From Streptomyces sp. WZ.A104 (GTDB taxonomy: Bacteria; Actinomycetota; Actinomycetes; Streptomycetales; Streptomycetaceae): a DNA stretch of 64,000 nt. The stretch spans positions 1-64,000 of the forward strand of contig NZ_NWVL01000026.1 in NCBI RefSeq assembly GCF_002382885.1, written 5' to 3'. This document shows, piece by piece, positions 43,038 through 52,294 of the stretch; within the stretch, counting starts at the first letter, position 1; every line of letters begins with the position of its first letter. The notes beneath the pieces were generated by a model. That model did not search any database and was not told the DNA's origin. It was given only the letters and a program-made list of their open reading frames with translations. The position numbers were made by a program, and so were the translations under genes.

Positions 43038-43898
43038 TCAGCGCTGACGGCGCGAGCGACCGTGCGCGGCAAGGGATGCCGACGGGACTGCGGCCTCCGG
43101 TCCGGGCGCGGGCGTGTGGGCTGCGTACGGCCGGCGGGCCCGCGCCGCTTGGGCCCGGGGCACGGTGGCCGCCGGCTCGGCGAGGCGCACGTTCGCCAGG
43201 GCGCGGTGCCGGTCGGGGATGTCGCCGACGAAGCGCGGTACGGCGTCCGGGCTGGCGAGGGCGCTGGCGGCGGCAGCGCGCAGGTGCTGCGGGGTGCTGC
43301 CGCTGAAGAAGGCCCTCCAGCTCGGCACATGGACGGGATCGACGCCGCCGGACAGGCGCCACATGGACTTCTCCGGCGTCTGCAGCTCGGTGTACTCGTC
43401 GAGCCACCCGCTTCGCGTGCGCAGGGCCGCGTGCTTGTCGGGTGAGACGGTCCAGTACGGGCGACTTCCATGGACCGTTCGCCAGTTGCCCTTGCGCAGT
43501 ACGTCCTCCGGGCCGAGGCCGGTGTAGCGCTCGCCACCGCTGAGGTAATCGCGGAAGTGGTGGGGCAGGCCGTGGACGAGCGTCTCGGTGAAGGCGGTGA
43601 CGATCTCGTGGGGTGTCTCGCGGTCGAAGGTGGCGATCCAGTCGGGAACGCCGAGCGGGTCCTCGGCGTAGGTGATCGTCCAGCCGCCGTAGTGGCTCTC
43701 CACGGGGTTGGCGATGCGGACTCGCTGGCACGGGCTGGTGTAGTACGTGTCCGTGCCGAAGGCGACGGTCTTCGTCCAACCCGAGGCGCTGTCGAGGACG
43801 CCGAAGACAGCCTCCCTCGGTCCGGGACCTGCGAGGTGGACTGGTGCGACGAGGACCTCCGTATCCGGGGCGAGGCCGTCGAGGTCGAGGGGCGACAT
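43038..43898 (-). CDS. DUF317-domain protein
   Basis: A 286-residue protein from ATG 43898 with GGAGG nine bases upstream. Two DUF317-like units: G-W-T-I-T-Y-A-E-D-P ... T-P-H-E-I-V-T-A-F-T-E-T-L (near residue 95) and W-R-A-F-F-S-G-S-T-P-Q-H-L-R-A-A-A (near 215). The tail starts P-R-A-Q-A-A-R-A-R-R and ends S-R-R-Q-R. A paralogue of the broken gene downstream. Function unknown. Confidence 0.85.
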   Translation of the reverse strand: MSPLDLDGLAPDTEVLVAPVHLAGPGPREAVFGVLDSASGWTKTVAFGTDTYYTSPCQRVRIANPVESHYGGWTITYAEDPLGVPDWIATFDRETPHEIVTAFTETLVHGLPHHFRDYLSGGERYTGLGPEDVLRKGNWRTVHGSRPYWTVSPDKHAALRTRSGWLDEYTELQTPEKSMWRLSGGVDPVHVPSWRAFFSGSTPQHLRAAAASALASPDAVPRFVGDIPDRHRALANVRLAEPAATVPRAQAARARRPYAAHTPAPGPEAAVPSASLAAHGRSRRQR

Positions 43899-43939
43899 GG
43901 TGAGGCACCTCCGAGGTGCGGTGAACGAAAGGCTGGGCT

Positions 43940-44416
43940 TCATGGCCGACGGCGAGCTCGCGGCGCGGCGGAGGAGGCGGCGGCGGGGGCTGGCGAACCG
44001 GCGTGCGCCGAACTCGCGGTCCCACGCGTGGACCGAGACCGCGCTGCCTGGGCACGGCGGTCGTGCGGTGGCGCTGCCCCTGCGGATGCCTCGCGTTCGC
44101 GCTCCAGCCGGTGAGCCGCGGTGCGGTACGCGGCCTGGTCCTGGCGCTCGCCGACCGCTAGGAGATAGATCTCCCTGCGGTGCTGCGAGGACGCTGGGGC
44201 GTCGCGGTACTGGATGACCATGCGCCAGCGGGTCTCCGGATCGACGTAGATCTTGTGGCAGCCGGCGAGCTCGCGGGTCAGGGCGGCGCCGCGCTCATTG
44301 CCGTGGACCAGGTGCTGCAGTTCAAGCAGGGCCAGGTCGCGGATGCTCTCCGGGGCCGAGCGCAGGTCGGCCAGGGCCTCGGGGTGTGCCGCGAAGGCGT
44401 ACCGCGCCCGGCTCAC
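43940..44416 (-). CDS. RelE/ParE-like small protein with basic tail
   Basis: A 158-residue protein starting GTG, overlapping the upstream stop. Residues 1-95 look like the RelE/ParE toxin fold (A-L-A-D-L-R-S-A-P-E-S-I-R-D-L-A-L, then G-C-H-K-I-Y-V-D-P-E-T-R-W-R-M-V-I-Q-Y-R and R-R-E-I-Y-L-L-A-V-G-E-R). No antitoxin gene of the usual kind is adjacent. Residues 110-158 form the shared tail (R-R-A-Q-A-A-R-S-R-S ... R-A-R-R-R-P). Confidence 0.7.
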   Translation of the reverse strand: MSRARYAFAAHPEALADLRSAPESIRDLALLELQHLVHGNERGAALTRELAGCHKIYVDPETRWRMVIQYRDAPASSQHRREIYLLAVGERQDQAAYRTAAHRLEREREASAGAAPPHDRRAQAARSRSTRGTASSAHAGSPAPAAASSAAPRARRRP

Positions 44417-45222
44417 CGCGCACCCCGGCCAGAACGCGTCACGGATGGAGACGTGGGATGAGAGGCCGTGACAGTGCCCGCGGGGACCGCGAGGCCGGCG
44501 GCTCCGCCGAGCGGCGAACGAGTGCGGGCGGCCTGCGCCCTGTGGACGACGGTGCTCTCGGGAGCCGGGGACTGCGGGAGGGGAGCACTGCGGTCCTTGA
44601 CCCAGGCGTCCGCCGCCTCGGCGCCGGTGAAGGCGCCTTCGCGCAACGTGTAGGAGTGGAAGTCCTTGGCAGTCTCTTCCAGGAAGAGACGGTACGGGGC
44701 GTGCGCGGAGTCCGGGTGGCTGTCGTAAACGAGGGTGCGGACCTCGCTGCCGAAGTCGAAGGAGCCCAGGTTCTCGGTGTGGTGGTCGATGACCTCGTAC
44801 CGGCCGTCGGGGTTGGTCCGGAGCAGGTCCTCCAGGTGTGAGGTGAGCGCGTCGGCCGGGCCCGGCCCGTGGTTGCGGGTCGGCACGGTGCCGGCCGGCG
44901 GGCAGCCTCGGCGGACGAGCCAGTTCTGGGCGAGCGGCACGATGGGGGCCCGCTCGTACGCGAAGGTGAACGTGCGCTGCTCCGTGTCACGGGTGAGGTG
45001 GAATGCCACGTATTCCGCTGTGCCGGGTATGTCCCAGGTGGCCGCCTGGTCATAGAACAGCAAGTAGCTGTCGCGTCCGTCGTCGCTGTGGTGCTCGGCG
45101 AGGGGGACGAACATGTCGTCCGAGATCGTGACCGAGTAGAAGTCCTCCTCGATCGCCTCGGTGGCTGCTTCGAAGCCGTCGATCCGGTAGTCCGATGCCT
45201 CGGGCTCGTGCGCGTGGGTCAT
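44413..45222 (-). CDS. Hypothetical protein with RAxAAR tail
   Basis: A 269-residue acidic protein. The core (1-215) has D-S-Y-L-L-F-Y-D-Q-A-A-T-W-D and Y-V-A-F-H-L-T-R-D-T-E-Q-R-T-F-T-F-A-Y-E-R, alternating strands with no known motif. The last 50 residues are the shared tail, beginning H-R-A-Q-A-A-R-T-R-S-P. GTGA overlap with the RelE-like gene suggests joint expression. Confidence 0.72.
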   Translation of the reverse strand: MTHAHEPEASDYRIDGFEAATEAIEEDFYSVTISDDMFVPLAEHHSDDGRDSYLLFYDQAATWDIPGTAEYVAFHLTRDTEQRTFTFAYERAPIVPLAQNWLVRRGCPPAGTVPTRNHGPGPADALTSHLEDLLRTNPDGRYEVIDHHTENLGSFDFGSEVRTLVYDSHPDSAHAPYRLFLEETAKDFHSYTLREGAFTGAEAADAWVKDRSAPLPQSPAPESTVVHRAQAARTRSPLGGAAGLAVPAGTVTASHPTSPSVTRSGRGAR

Positions 45223-45223
45223 G

Positions 45224-45832
45224 TCAGGCTCCCGCGGGCTCGGGCGAGGCCAGGAGCCGGTGGTTGGGGCGGTTCGGGCTGGTGGTGCATGCGCCGAACG
45301 GGCCGTCAGGAGTGCGGAGCTGGAGAAGGGTCGGGTCGAGATGGTCGCGGTGCCATGTCGATGGACCCGTCAGGCCGGCCTCGGCGTCGGTGAGCTGTTG
45401 CCAGGCCAGCCACAGGGCATACAGGCGGGCCACGGCCTCGGGATGCTCCTGCCACTGCTGGCACCATGGGCGGCCGGTGGTGATCTCCCGCCCGTAGACC
45501 GGCAGCAGCAGGTCGTGCACCCAACGTGTCAGCGCCGCGAGCTCCTCGGCGTACGCCGTACCGTCGAACGCCAGGATGAAGGCGGACGCGGGGCGTTCCT
45601 GTGAGCCGTCCGGCTCGGCCGCCGCCGCCGACGCGGCGGCCGAGCCCTCAGCGGGACCGTGCCCGGCTTCCCCGCCCTCGTCGTCCGAGGGCGGGGCGTC
45701 GTCGATGAGCCGGGCGAGCGTCTCGCCCTGCTTACGGCTCTCCGCGACCAGCCTTGTGACCGTGGCGACCAGATCGTTCAGATCGTGGTCCGCCACGCGT
45801 ATCGGCTCGCTGTCCTGAGCGGGTTCAGCCAT
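45224..45832 (-). CDS. DUF4913-type protein
   Basis: A 202-residue protein from ATG 45832. An acidic, Ala-rich N-terminal half precedes W-V-H-D-L-L-L-P-V-Y-G-R-E ... W-C-Q-Q-W-Q-E-H-P-E-A-V-A-R-L-Y-A-L-W-L-A-W, the pattern of DUF4913, and a following W-H-R-D-H-L-D. DUF4913 is found on actinomycete mobile elements, often near TraG-type proteins; role unknown. Confidence 0.8.
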   Translation of the reverse strand: MAEPAQDSEPIRVADHDLNDLVATVTRLVAESRKQGETLARLIDDAPPSDDEGGEAGHGPAEGSAAASAAAAEPDGSQERPASAFILAFDGTAYAEELAALTRWVHDLLLPVYGREITTGRPWCQQWQEHPEAVARLYALWLAWQQLTDAEAGLTGPSTWHRDHLDPTLLQLRTPDGPFGACTTSPNRPNHRLLASPEPAGA

Positions 45833-45925
45833 CGCTACCCTCCGCAAGATCGGGTGGTTGGGGTGGCGAGGATCCGGAGAAAACCGGGTTTGGCCAGGCC
45901 GGGAATCCGGTGTAGAGAGTGCTGT

Positions 45926-47129
45926 TCACCGCGAGCGCCGATGGCTGCAGACCGCGACGGGAGGAGCGAGGATCTCCAGCGCGCGAGCCGCTTGCTGCGG
46001 CACGACTCCGTTGCCCAGAGCGGATAGTTGGGCTGGGCGTCCCAGTCCCGGAGTGGCCGTTACCCAGCCCGGTTCAAGCCCTTGCATCCACTCCACGAAC
46101 AGCGGGCTGAGGCGCCCCGCGTCGTCGGTCGGCCGGGGTGCCGTGCGCGTGGCCCTCTCCCATCGGGCGACGGCGGCGGCGTACGGGCCCCACGTTCCCT
46201 GTCCGTCGACGTGTGAGGGGCGAACAAGGGAAGCACCACCGCCGAGAGCGGGGGCCGGAAGCCCGTGCCCGGTCGGCGTCCTGGAGTGCCGGTGTCGCTC
46301 GCCCGTGGGGTCGGCAGCAATCGGGCCGCCGCCGAGGGCAGCGTCAGGTCCCCGTTTCCGTGACGCTGGTTGGGTGACCCCTTGGTGCCGTCCGACGCCT
46401 TCGGTGTCGGCAACAACCACTCCACCTCGTCCGCCAGATTCGGGCCGTGCCCGCCCTGTTTCCTCTTGGTCGGGTGCTGACTGCCGCCGTTCGTCCCCAG
46501 GTTGCTCGTAGGCGTCTTCAGCAGCGGCGGTCCGCCAGGCGGGCCAGGCGACGAGGAAGATCCGCTCGCGACGGTGCGGGGCTCCGACGTCAGAGGCGCG
46601 AAGCACGCACCAGCGCGCATCGAACCCGAGGTCGGCCAAGGAGCCGAGTACGGCGCCGAGTGCGCGCACAGCAGGCTGGCCTGCGGCGTCTCCCAGACAC
46701 CACGGACAGGGTTCCACGTCGCCAGGGGAACCGGCGGGGGAGGTGAGGAGTCCTCGGACATTCTCGATGACCACCAGGCATGGGTTGAGGGCTTCGATGG
46801 CGCGGACGATGTTCAGCCACAGACCGGACCGGGTGCCGTCAGCCAGCCCGGCGCGGCGGCCGGCGACCGAGACGTCTTTGACAGGGGAACCCGGCCGTCA
46901 GGACGCACACCTCCGGGACATCAGCCCAGTTCACGGCCGTGATATCGCCGAGGTTCGGCACGCCGGGCCAGTGGCGGGACAGGATCCGGGCCGGGCCGGG
47001 ATCGACCTCGGCATGCCAGGCGATCGTTCCACCGAGGACGGCCTGGACGCCGAGATCCAGACCGCCGTACCCGGAACACAGACTCCCGATCGACGGCCCC
47101 GGCGCCGCTGCCTGAAGGTCAGCGCGCAT
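45926..47129 (-). pseudogene. Cytosine-5 DNA methyltransferase, frameshifted
   Basis: Frame 1 (from ATG 47129) carries motif I S-L-C-S-G-Y-G-G-L-D-L-G and the catalytic motif G-F-P-C-Q. Directly after it, a run of three A (T on the plus strand, 46877-46879) shifts the frame. Removing one base restores D-V-S-V-A-G-R-R-A-G-L-A-D-G, which joins to frame 2 with motif V-I-E-N-V-R-G-L (ENV) and the later target-recognition and motif IX-X parts. The joined protein would be near 400 residues. It is a recent loss of function, a sequence error, or a frameshift site. Confidence 0.85.
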
Positions 47130-47721
47130 GGCGGGGCGCCGGCATGTACGCGAGACGGGTCGGCTCGGTCGCGGGGGCCTTGGCCGGGACACGGTAGATC
47201 GAGTTCGCTGGGCGTGCCGAGCGGCTGAGCGCGGCGAGGACGCGAGGCGGGGTGCCGTCGATCCGGTCGGCCGCGTGCCGCAGGGCGCCGACCGTTTCCT
47301 GCAGCGAGTCCACGGTGAGGTCGAGCCGGTCCTGCGCGACACCGAACGCGGCCTGGCGGGCATCGCGAAGGTCCGCTGATGGTGGGGCTTCCGCGTACCT
47401 GCGCAGGAATCCGAGCTGCTCGAAGGCTTCGGTGTAGTTGGTCACGGCCCTTCCCGCCGGGGCGGACGCGCTTGTGTACGCGGCGATGACCGGGCCGAAA
47501 TGGAGCCCCGGGTCGTTGTCGTTGGCGCGGAAGAGGACCTCGTCCGACAGGTCCTTCACCAGTCCCGTCAGCGCGGTGAGGTGGTGGGACGCGGTGACGA
47601 GGTCGGGCAGGGAGTTCGTCGTGTACGACCCGACGATCGAGTGGCGTGCCTCTTCGAATTCCTGGGCCACTGCGTACAGTTCGTTCTTCTCCATGCCTGC
47701 TCGGCCGGTGTGGTCGGTCAT
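47119..47721 (-). CDS. Hypothetical helical protein
   Basis: A 200-residue, mostly helical protein (Y-A-V-A-Q-E-F-E-E-A-R, L-D-L-T-V-D-S-L-Q-E-T-V-G-A-L-R-H-A). The tail is Pro/Ala/Arg-rich and ends P-A-P-R-H-A-R. ATGA overlap with the DnaB-N-like gene. An ATG at 47694 is an alternative start. No known family. Confidence 0.72.
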   Translation of the reverse strand: MTDHTGRAGMEKNELYAVAQEFEEARHSIVGSYTTNSLPDLVTASHHLTALTGLVKDLSDEVLFRANDNDPGLHFGPVIAAYTSASAPAGRAVTNYTEAFEQLGFLRRYAEAPPSADLRDARQAAFGVAQDRLDLTVDSLQETVGALRHAADRIDGTPPRVLAALSRSARPANSIYRVPAKAPATEPTRLAYMPAPRHAR

Positions 47722-48896
47722 GAAGGACTCCGATGGTTGTGGCGGGAGGGAAGCGCGGTGCAGGAGGCCGCGGCCGGTGCCGCGGGGGCCGTGGTGTTCG
47801 CGAGGCGGCTGCGGGCGCGGGCGGCGTCGATGCGGGCGGCAGGCGGGGGCGCACCGGGCCGGCTGGCTGGCCGCCTCGGCTCGGGTTCGGCTTCGTGTGC
47901 GAGGCGCAGTCGGCGGCGTACGTCGTCCAGCGGTTCGAGCGCGTGCAGGGCGTAGCCGATGAGCTGCCCGGGCGCGAGCGCGTCGCGGTCGGCCAAGGCG
48001 CCGACCTGCCGGGCCGCCGAGGCGGCCGTGCGGAGGAGGGAGGCGTGGACGACCTGCTCGCCGAAGTGCTCGGCGGCTCCGCCCACGAGCGGATCGCAGA
48101 CCCGCCTCACCCGCTCGGTGTCGAGCGTCCCGTCGGCGAGAGCGCCGCGACGCTGGGTCTCCCACAGCACAGTCAGCTGGTCGATGGGTTCGCCGCGATG
48201 GTGCAGGGCCCCCAACGCGCGGTAGATCTGCTGATGGCCCGGGTCGGCGAAGTCGCCGGGGCGGAGCCAGCGCACCAGGCCGAGCAACTGGTCGGGGCGG
48301 GAGGTGAGGCAGCCGAGGAGGAACTCCTCGTCGGCCAGGACCTGCTCGCCTGCCGGCTGAAGGCGCTCGGCCTTGGGCGCGTGCGCGGTGGGCGGTTGCA
48401 CGGGACGTGCCTCGGCGCCCCAGCCGCGAGCCAGGTCGGCGAGTACGTCGTTCAGGACTTGGGCGTGGTGCAGCGTCTCTTCCACGGTGCCGGTCCGGCT
48501 GTCGGCGAGCGCGGCCTGGTGGAGACGGGCGGCGTGCTGGGCCACGCTGCGGTGGATGGCACCTTCCAGCACCATCCGCCCGTACACCGGGCCGTGACCG
48601 GGCCGCGGGCATGCCGACGCGAGCGAGTGCAGGTACGAGGCGGTGAGCCCGCGGGTTCGTGTGCCCGCCTCCCGTAGCGTGTCGGTCACCCAGGCCAGCG
48701 GGACGGGAGCGCCGGCCTTCGTGGCCGCCGCTGGGTGACCTTCGGCCTTGAGCTTGAGCATCGCGGCGTAGATCGCCGTGTGCGCGGGACGGGAGAAGTG
48801 TTCCGGCCGCAGCCAGGGCGTGAGCCGGTCGAGCTGGCCGGGCTCCAGGAGGACCGCGCCGAGCACGGCCTGCTCGGCGTGGACGAGTGGCGTCAC
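47718..48896 (-). CDS. Protein with two DnaB N-terminal-like domains, no helicase
   Basis: A 392-residue protein from GTG 48896. Residues about 5-55 (E-Q-A-V-L-G-A-V-L-L-E-P ... L-R-P-E-H-F-S-R-P-A-H) and about 190-245 (E-E-F-L-L-G-C-L-T-S ... L-R-P-G-D-F-A-D-P-G-H ... G-E-P-I-D) both match the DnaB helicase N-terminal domain, which binds primase and loader in the hexamer. There is no RecA/Walker A domain. The tail begins R-I-D-A-A-R-A-R-S. It might bind or cap the host replicative helicase. Confidence 0.8.
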   Translation of the reverse strand: MTPLVHAEQAVLGAVLLEPGQLDRLTPWLRPEHFSRPAHTAIYAAMLKLKAEGHPAAATKAGAPVPLAWVTDTLREAGTRTRGLTASYLHSLASACPRPGHGPVYGRMVLEGAIHRSVAQHAARLHQAALADSRTGTVEETLHHAQVLNDVLADLARGWGAEARPVQPPTAHAPKAERLQPAGEQVLADEEFLLGCLTSRPDQLLGLVRWLRPGDFADPGHQQIYRALGALHHRGEPIDQLTVLWETQRRGALADGTLDTERVRRVCDPLVGGAAEHFGEQVVHASLLRTAASAARQVGALADRDALAPGQLIGYALHALEPLDDVRRRLRLAHEAEPEPRRPASRPGAPPPAARIDAARARSRLANTTAPAAPAAASCTALPSRHNHRSPS

Positions 48897-49129
48897 GACC
48901 GAGCCTCGCAAGCGGCCGTGTCCTGGGCCCGGATCTCGGCGACAGCGCGGTCGGCGGCGGCCAGGTCGGCGGCGAAGCGGTCCAGTTCACCGGTGAAGAC
49001 GGGGTCCTGGGCGAGCAGGGAGCCGGAGGGGGACACGAGCCACCAGTCGGCACCGCGCCGTACGACGGGTGTGCCGGCGAGGCGTTCGGACCGGCGGACG
49101 AAGGCCCAGGACGGGGCGGGGTGGGACAT
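48893..49129 (-). CDS. Small hypothetical protein
   Basis: A 78-residue protein: a beta-hairpin (G-T-P-V-V-R-R-G-A-D-W-W-L-V-S-P-S-G-S) followed by a helix (F-A-A-D-L-A-A-A-D-R-A-V-A-E-I). GTGA-coupled to the DnaB-N-like gene. Function unknown. Confidence 0.65.
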   Translation of the reverse strand: MSHPAPSWAFVRRSERLAGTPVVRRGADWWLVSPSGSLLAQDPVFTGELDRFAADLAAADRAVAEIRAQDTAACEARS

Positions 49130-49232
49130 AGGGACACCTCAAGAGGACGGGGCCGAGAGCCCGGAGGGAGTGGGGGTAGCCGGGGGTGTGCGCCGTCACG
49201 TCTCGCCAGCCGGGAACCTGGCAGCACCGGGG

Positions 49233-51026
49233 TCATGCGGCCGGACCGAAGTTGTCGCGGCGCAGGCTCTTGGCCAGCGCGCGCTCGGTGATCGCCGCGG
49301 TCTCCGTGGCGGACGCGGCGCCGAGTCGGTCGGCGTCCTGCTCCCGGTACCAGGGCTTGAGGTCGAGGAGCGCGGGGCGGATGCCGGTGGCCAGCAGCAG
49401 CGCGGAGCCCTTGCGCAGGGCGCGGATCGCGTCGGCCGGCAGCACGCGCTCCTGACGCATGGAGACCGATGTGGACTTGCCCGACTCGCTGGTGGACACC
49501 GAGACCGTGCGGACGTCGTGGTCGCCCACCAGGCGGCTGAGCTTGTCCGCGAAGTCGGCGTCGTCGATGCCCGATCCGACGAGCTTGATCGTCGCGGCGG
49601 ACCACAGGGCGTCCATCCCGGCCTCGCCCCACACCCGGACGCCCTGGCGGTAGGACTGCAGGATCGTGATCGGGATGACACCGCGGGAGCCGAGGTGCGA
49701 GTACAGGTCCGGCAGGTCGGCGATCTTGCACACGTTGGCGGCCTCGTCGAGGATCGCGAGCAGCGGGGCGTCCAGCCGTCCGCCGTCGCGCTCGGCCTGG
49801 ATGACGGCGGCGCGCATGACCGCGTCGGCAGCGGCGGCGATGATCGCCGAGGCGGAGCCGCCGCCGTCCTTCGACAGCAGGAACAGCGTGTCCTTGCTGG
49901 TGGCGAACGCCTGCGGTGTGAACTCGCTGATCTTGCTGAGGCCGCTGGGCGGCGTGACCCATGCGGCGATGGTCGGGTCGAGCAGGCAGCTCGCGTACTG
50001 CCGCGCGGTCTCGAAGATGCCGTCGCGGGTTTCGACGGCGCCGGCCACGGTGCCCTGGAGCTGGGCGGCGACCGCGTCGAGTCCGGCGTCCTGGAGCAGG
50101 TCGATCGGTGTGCGGTCGGCGGGCGAGGCGAGCCAGGCCAGGACGTCGGTGATCGGCCGACGGTCGCGGGCGGCGGCGAGGAACAGCGCGGTGAGCGTGT
50201 TCGCGGCGGCGGTGGACCAGAAGTCGCCCGCGTTCGACTCGTCCACGGAGGCGGTCACGAAGTGCCCGGCTAGACGGCGGGCCCCGGCGAGATCGCGGGC
50301 GTCGGCGAGGATGTCCCACCACATCGTCTGGGGCGCGTGGGCGATCTGCTGCGGATCGAGCGTCCATACCGTGCCGGCTTCGGCGCGGGCCGCGAGCGTG
50401 GCGGTGTAGGCGTCGCGGGCAGCCTTGTTGGAGGTCAGCAGCACCGGTCCGGGCGCGCGCAGGATCGCCGGGATCGCCAGACCGGAGGTCTTTCCGGAGC
50501 GGGGCGCCATGATCGCCAGGATCACGTCCTCCCACGAGGAGCGGACCTCGTGCGCGCCGGGCGCGAGCGTGCCGAGCAGAACACCGCGGTCGTCGGGCGC
50601 GACAGCCTTGGGCTTGGTGCCCTTGAGGCTCGGACGGAGATCGATCGCCTTGACCGCGATCTTCTTGGGCATCAGGTCGGCGAGATCGCGTTGGTCGGCC
50701 AGTCCCTTGGGGTTGCCGCGTAGCCACAGCCACACCTTCGCGCCGAGGAGAGCAGCGGCCAGGAGGACGAGTGTGGGCAGGACGTAGCAGGCGCCGACGA
50801 GGACGGGCTGCGGAAGGTGGGGCCAGAGCTCATGGGGGTGCAGCAGTGCGTCGGTCGGCTCGTACGGAGCCCAGGGGCCGGACCTGGTGAGGGCGTTGGC
50901 GGTGTTGCCGAACAGCCAGACCAGCGTCCCGGCCCCCATGCCGAGGCCGGCGACGGACAGCATCAGGTACAGCAGGAAGTCGGTGCCGGTGGTGGTCGAG
51001 GGTGTGCTGGTGCGTGCAGGAGACAA
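49233..51026 (-). CDS. TraG/VirD4-type coupling ATPase
   Basis: A 597-residue type IV coupling protein. N-terminal membrane helices at about 17-40 and 75-100, Walker A A-P-R-S-G-K-T-S (174-181), Walker B L-L-A-I-L-D-E-A-A (422-430), and R-G-V-I-P-I-T-I-L-Q-S-Y after it, all typical of TraG/TraD/VirD4. The start is TTG 51026 with a weak ribosome site; internal starts would cut the first membrane helix. It should link the relaxase-DNA complex to the secretion channel at the cytoplasmic membrane and select protein substrates. Confidence 0.93.
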   Translation of the reverse strand: MSPARTSTPSTTTGTDFLLYLMLSVAGLGMGAGTLVWLFGNTANALTRSGPWAPYEPTDALLHPHELWPHLPQPVLVGACYVLPTLVLLAAALLGAKVWLWLRGNPKGLADQRDLADLMPKKIAVKAIDLRPSLKGTKPKAVAPDDRGVLLGTLAPGAHEVRSSWEDVILAIMAPRSGKTSGLAIPAILRAPGPVLLTSNKAARDAYTATLAARAEAGTVWTLDPQQIAHAPQTMWWDILADARDLAGARRLAGHFVTASVDESNAGDFWSTAAANTLTALFLAAARDRRPITDVLAWLASPADRTPIDLLQDAGLDAVAAQLQGTVAGAVETRDGIFETARQYASCLLDPTIAAWVTPPSGLSKISEFTPQAFATSKDTLFLLSKDGGGSASAIIAAAADAVMRAAVIQAERDGGRLDAPLLAILDEAANVCKIADLPDLYSHLGSRGVIPITILQSYRQGVRVWGEAGMDALWSAATIKLVGSGIDDADFADKLSRLVGDHDVRTVSVSTSESGKSTSVSMRQERVLPADAIRALRKGSALLLATGIRPALLDLKPWYREQDADRLGAASATETAAITERALAKSLRRDNFGPAA

Positions 51027-51103
51027 GGCGCAGTCCCGTTACGTGGTGCGAGAGGGGCGATGGGCTGGGGCCGGCGGGTTCTTCTGGTGATCACGAGGGG
51101 CTC

Positions 51104-51541
51104 CTAACGGCCGCGGTGTGCGTAGGTGGAGGGAACGGCGGGGGATGCCGGGGCTGTGGTGTCCGGGCGTGCTGGTGGCGCGACCGGGCCGGCGGTCGGC
51201 GAGGATGACGTGGCCGCGCCGCTGATCCGGCGTCGCCGGACCTCTTCGCGTACGGCGGCGACGGCTTCCTCGGAGACCAGGTCCTCGGCGACGTTCGCGT
51301 CGAAGCCCCGTGCGCGCAGGAGGCACGCGGCGCGCGTGGCGCTCCGCTTCTGTTCCTCCTCGGACAGCCCCTCGGGGAGCTGGTGCCAGACGTAGTGCGG
51401 CGGGACGGTCTGCTTCACGAAGCCGCACGCGGCAAGCACCTCGTGGGCGCTCGGGTCGCCGCAATCGGCGATCACCTCGCTGCTGAACGGTTTGCGGTAG
51501 ATCTCGGCGTCGGTTCCGTACTCTTCGTGCAGGAAGGACAC
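51104..51541 (-). CDS. Hypothetical protein of a local paralogous family (1)
   Basis: A 145-residue protein starting GTG. Residues 10-90 share a pattern with four genes downstream: strand, V-I-A-D-C-G-D-P-S-A-H-E-V-L-A-A-C-G-F, a Y-x-h-x-x-L-P strand, a helix ending in R-A-R-G-F-D-A-N. The tail (100-145) is Pro/Ala-rich and ends A-H-R-G-R. No outside family recognised. Confidence 0.7.
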   Translation of the reverse strand: MSFLHEEYGTDAEIYRKPFSSEVIADCGDPSAHEVLAACGFVKQTVPPHYVWHQLPEGLSEEEQKRSATRAACLLRARGFDANVAEDLVSEEAVAAVREEVRRRRISGAATSSSPTAGPVAPPARPDTTAPASPAVPSTYAHRGR

Positions 51542-51570
51542 GAAACGGCCTTTCTGATGAGGGGGATTGG

Positions 51571-52278
51571 TCAGCGTGTTCGGTTCGGCCTGGACGCGGG
51601 CGGTGGAGCGGCAGCAGGCGCCTCAGGCGTGACTGCGGCCGTTCCGGTGCGCTGGGCGGCCGGGGCGGTCGCGTAGTAGCTGGCGACCCGCGCCTGCCAG
51701 CTCGGCTTCGCCGACTGATCAAGCGCCCGGAGCTGGTCGGCGGCGTCGTGCAGGGCTTCACCGAGGGAAGTGAGCGCCGCCGCCGCTTCCGCGAAGTCGT
51801 AGGACAGGTCCCAGCCGGCGTCGGTCCCGGATGCCTTAGCCTGCTCGGCGGCGGCTTCGAAGAACTCGCTGAGCCGGACGAGCACCCCGTCGTTGGGGTC
51901 GAGGACGTGGTCGGTCAGGCTGGCCGCAGTCGCGTAGGTCTCGGCGCCGTTGAGCTCGTCGGTCAGCCGCAGGATCTGGTGGCCGTGGACACGTGTGCCC
52001 CGGGGATCGGAGGGCGTGGTGAGGGGGCCCACGTGCAGATCTGGGCCGAGGTCGACGCGGTAGCCGACGGCGGTGAGCATGCGGGCCGCGTGGCTGGCCA
52101 TCTGGTTCTCACGGGCTTCGCCCATGTCCCAGGGCAGGCGGTACCAGAAGGACCGTGGCGTCGTCTCGATGACGAAGCCCGCGCGCTTGAGGAGTGTGGT
52201 GGCGAGTTCGTCTCCGCCTTCGGCAATGACATTGCCGGTCGGATGGCGCGTGATGACGACGTCGGGCGGGGTGGGCAT
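51571..52278 (-). CDS. Hypothetical protein of a local paralogous family (2)
   Basis: A 235-residue protein. Residues 5-80 repeat the family pattern (I-T-R-H-P-T-G-N-V-I-A-E-G-G-D-E-L-A-T-T-L-L-K-R-A-G-F, F-W-Y-R-L-P, A-V-G-Y-R-V-D). A helical middle resembles the equivalent part of paralogue 3 (hydrophobic heptads around 100-190). The tail ends P-A-S-R-P-N-R-T-R. Function unknown. Confidence 0.72.
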   Translation of the reverse strand: MPTPPDVVITRHPTGNVIAEGGDELATTLLKRAGFVIETTPRSFWYRLPWDMGEARENQMASHAARMLTAVGYRVDLGPDLHVGPLTTPSDPRGTRVHGHQILRLTDELNGAETYATAASLTDHVLDPNDGVLVRLSEFFEAAAEQAKASGTDAGWDLSYDFAEAAAALTSLGEALHDAADQLRALDQSAKPSWQARVASYYATAPAAQRTGTAAVTPEAPAAAPPPASRPNRTR

Positions 52279-52294
52279 CGTGGGGGTGGTCCGT

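Noticed and set aside
47722..50733. Very long minus-strand frame continuing upstream of the 200-residue gene at 47119-47721
   Set aside because: It overlaps the DnaB-N-like and coupling protein genes in another frame and is Arg/Pro low complexity. Only its last 200 codons look coding.
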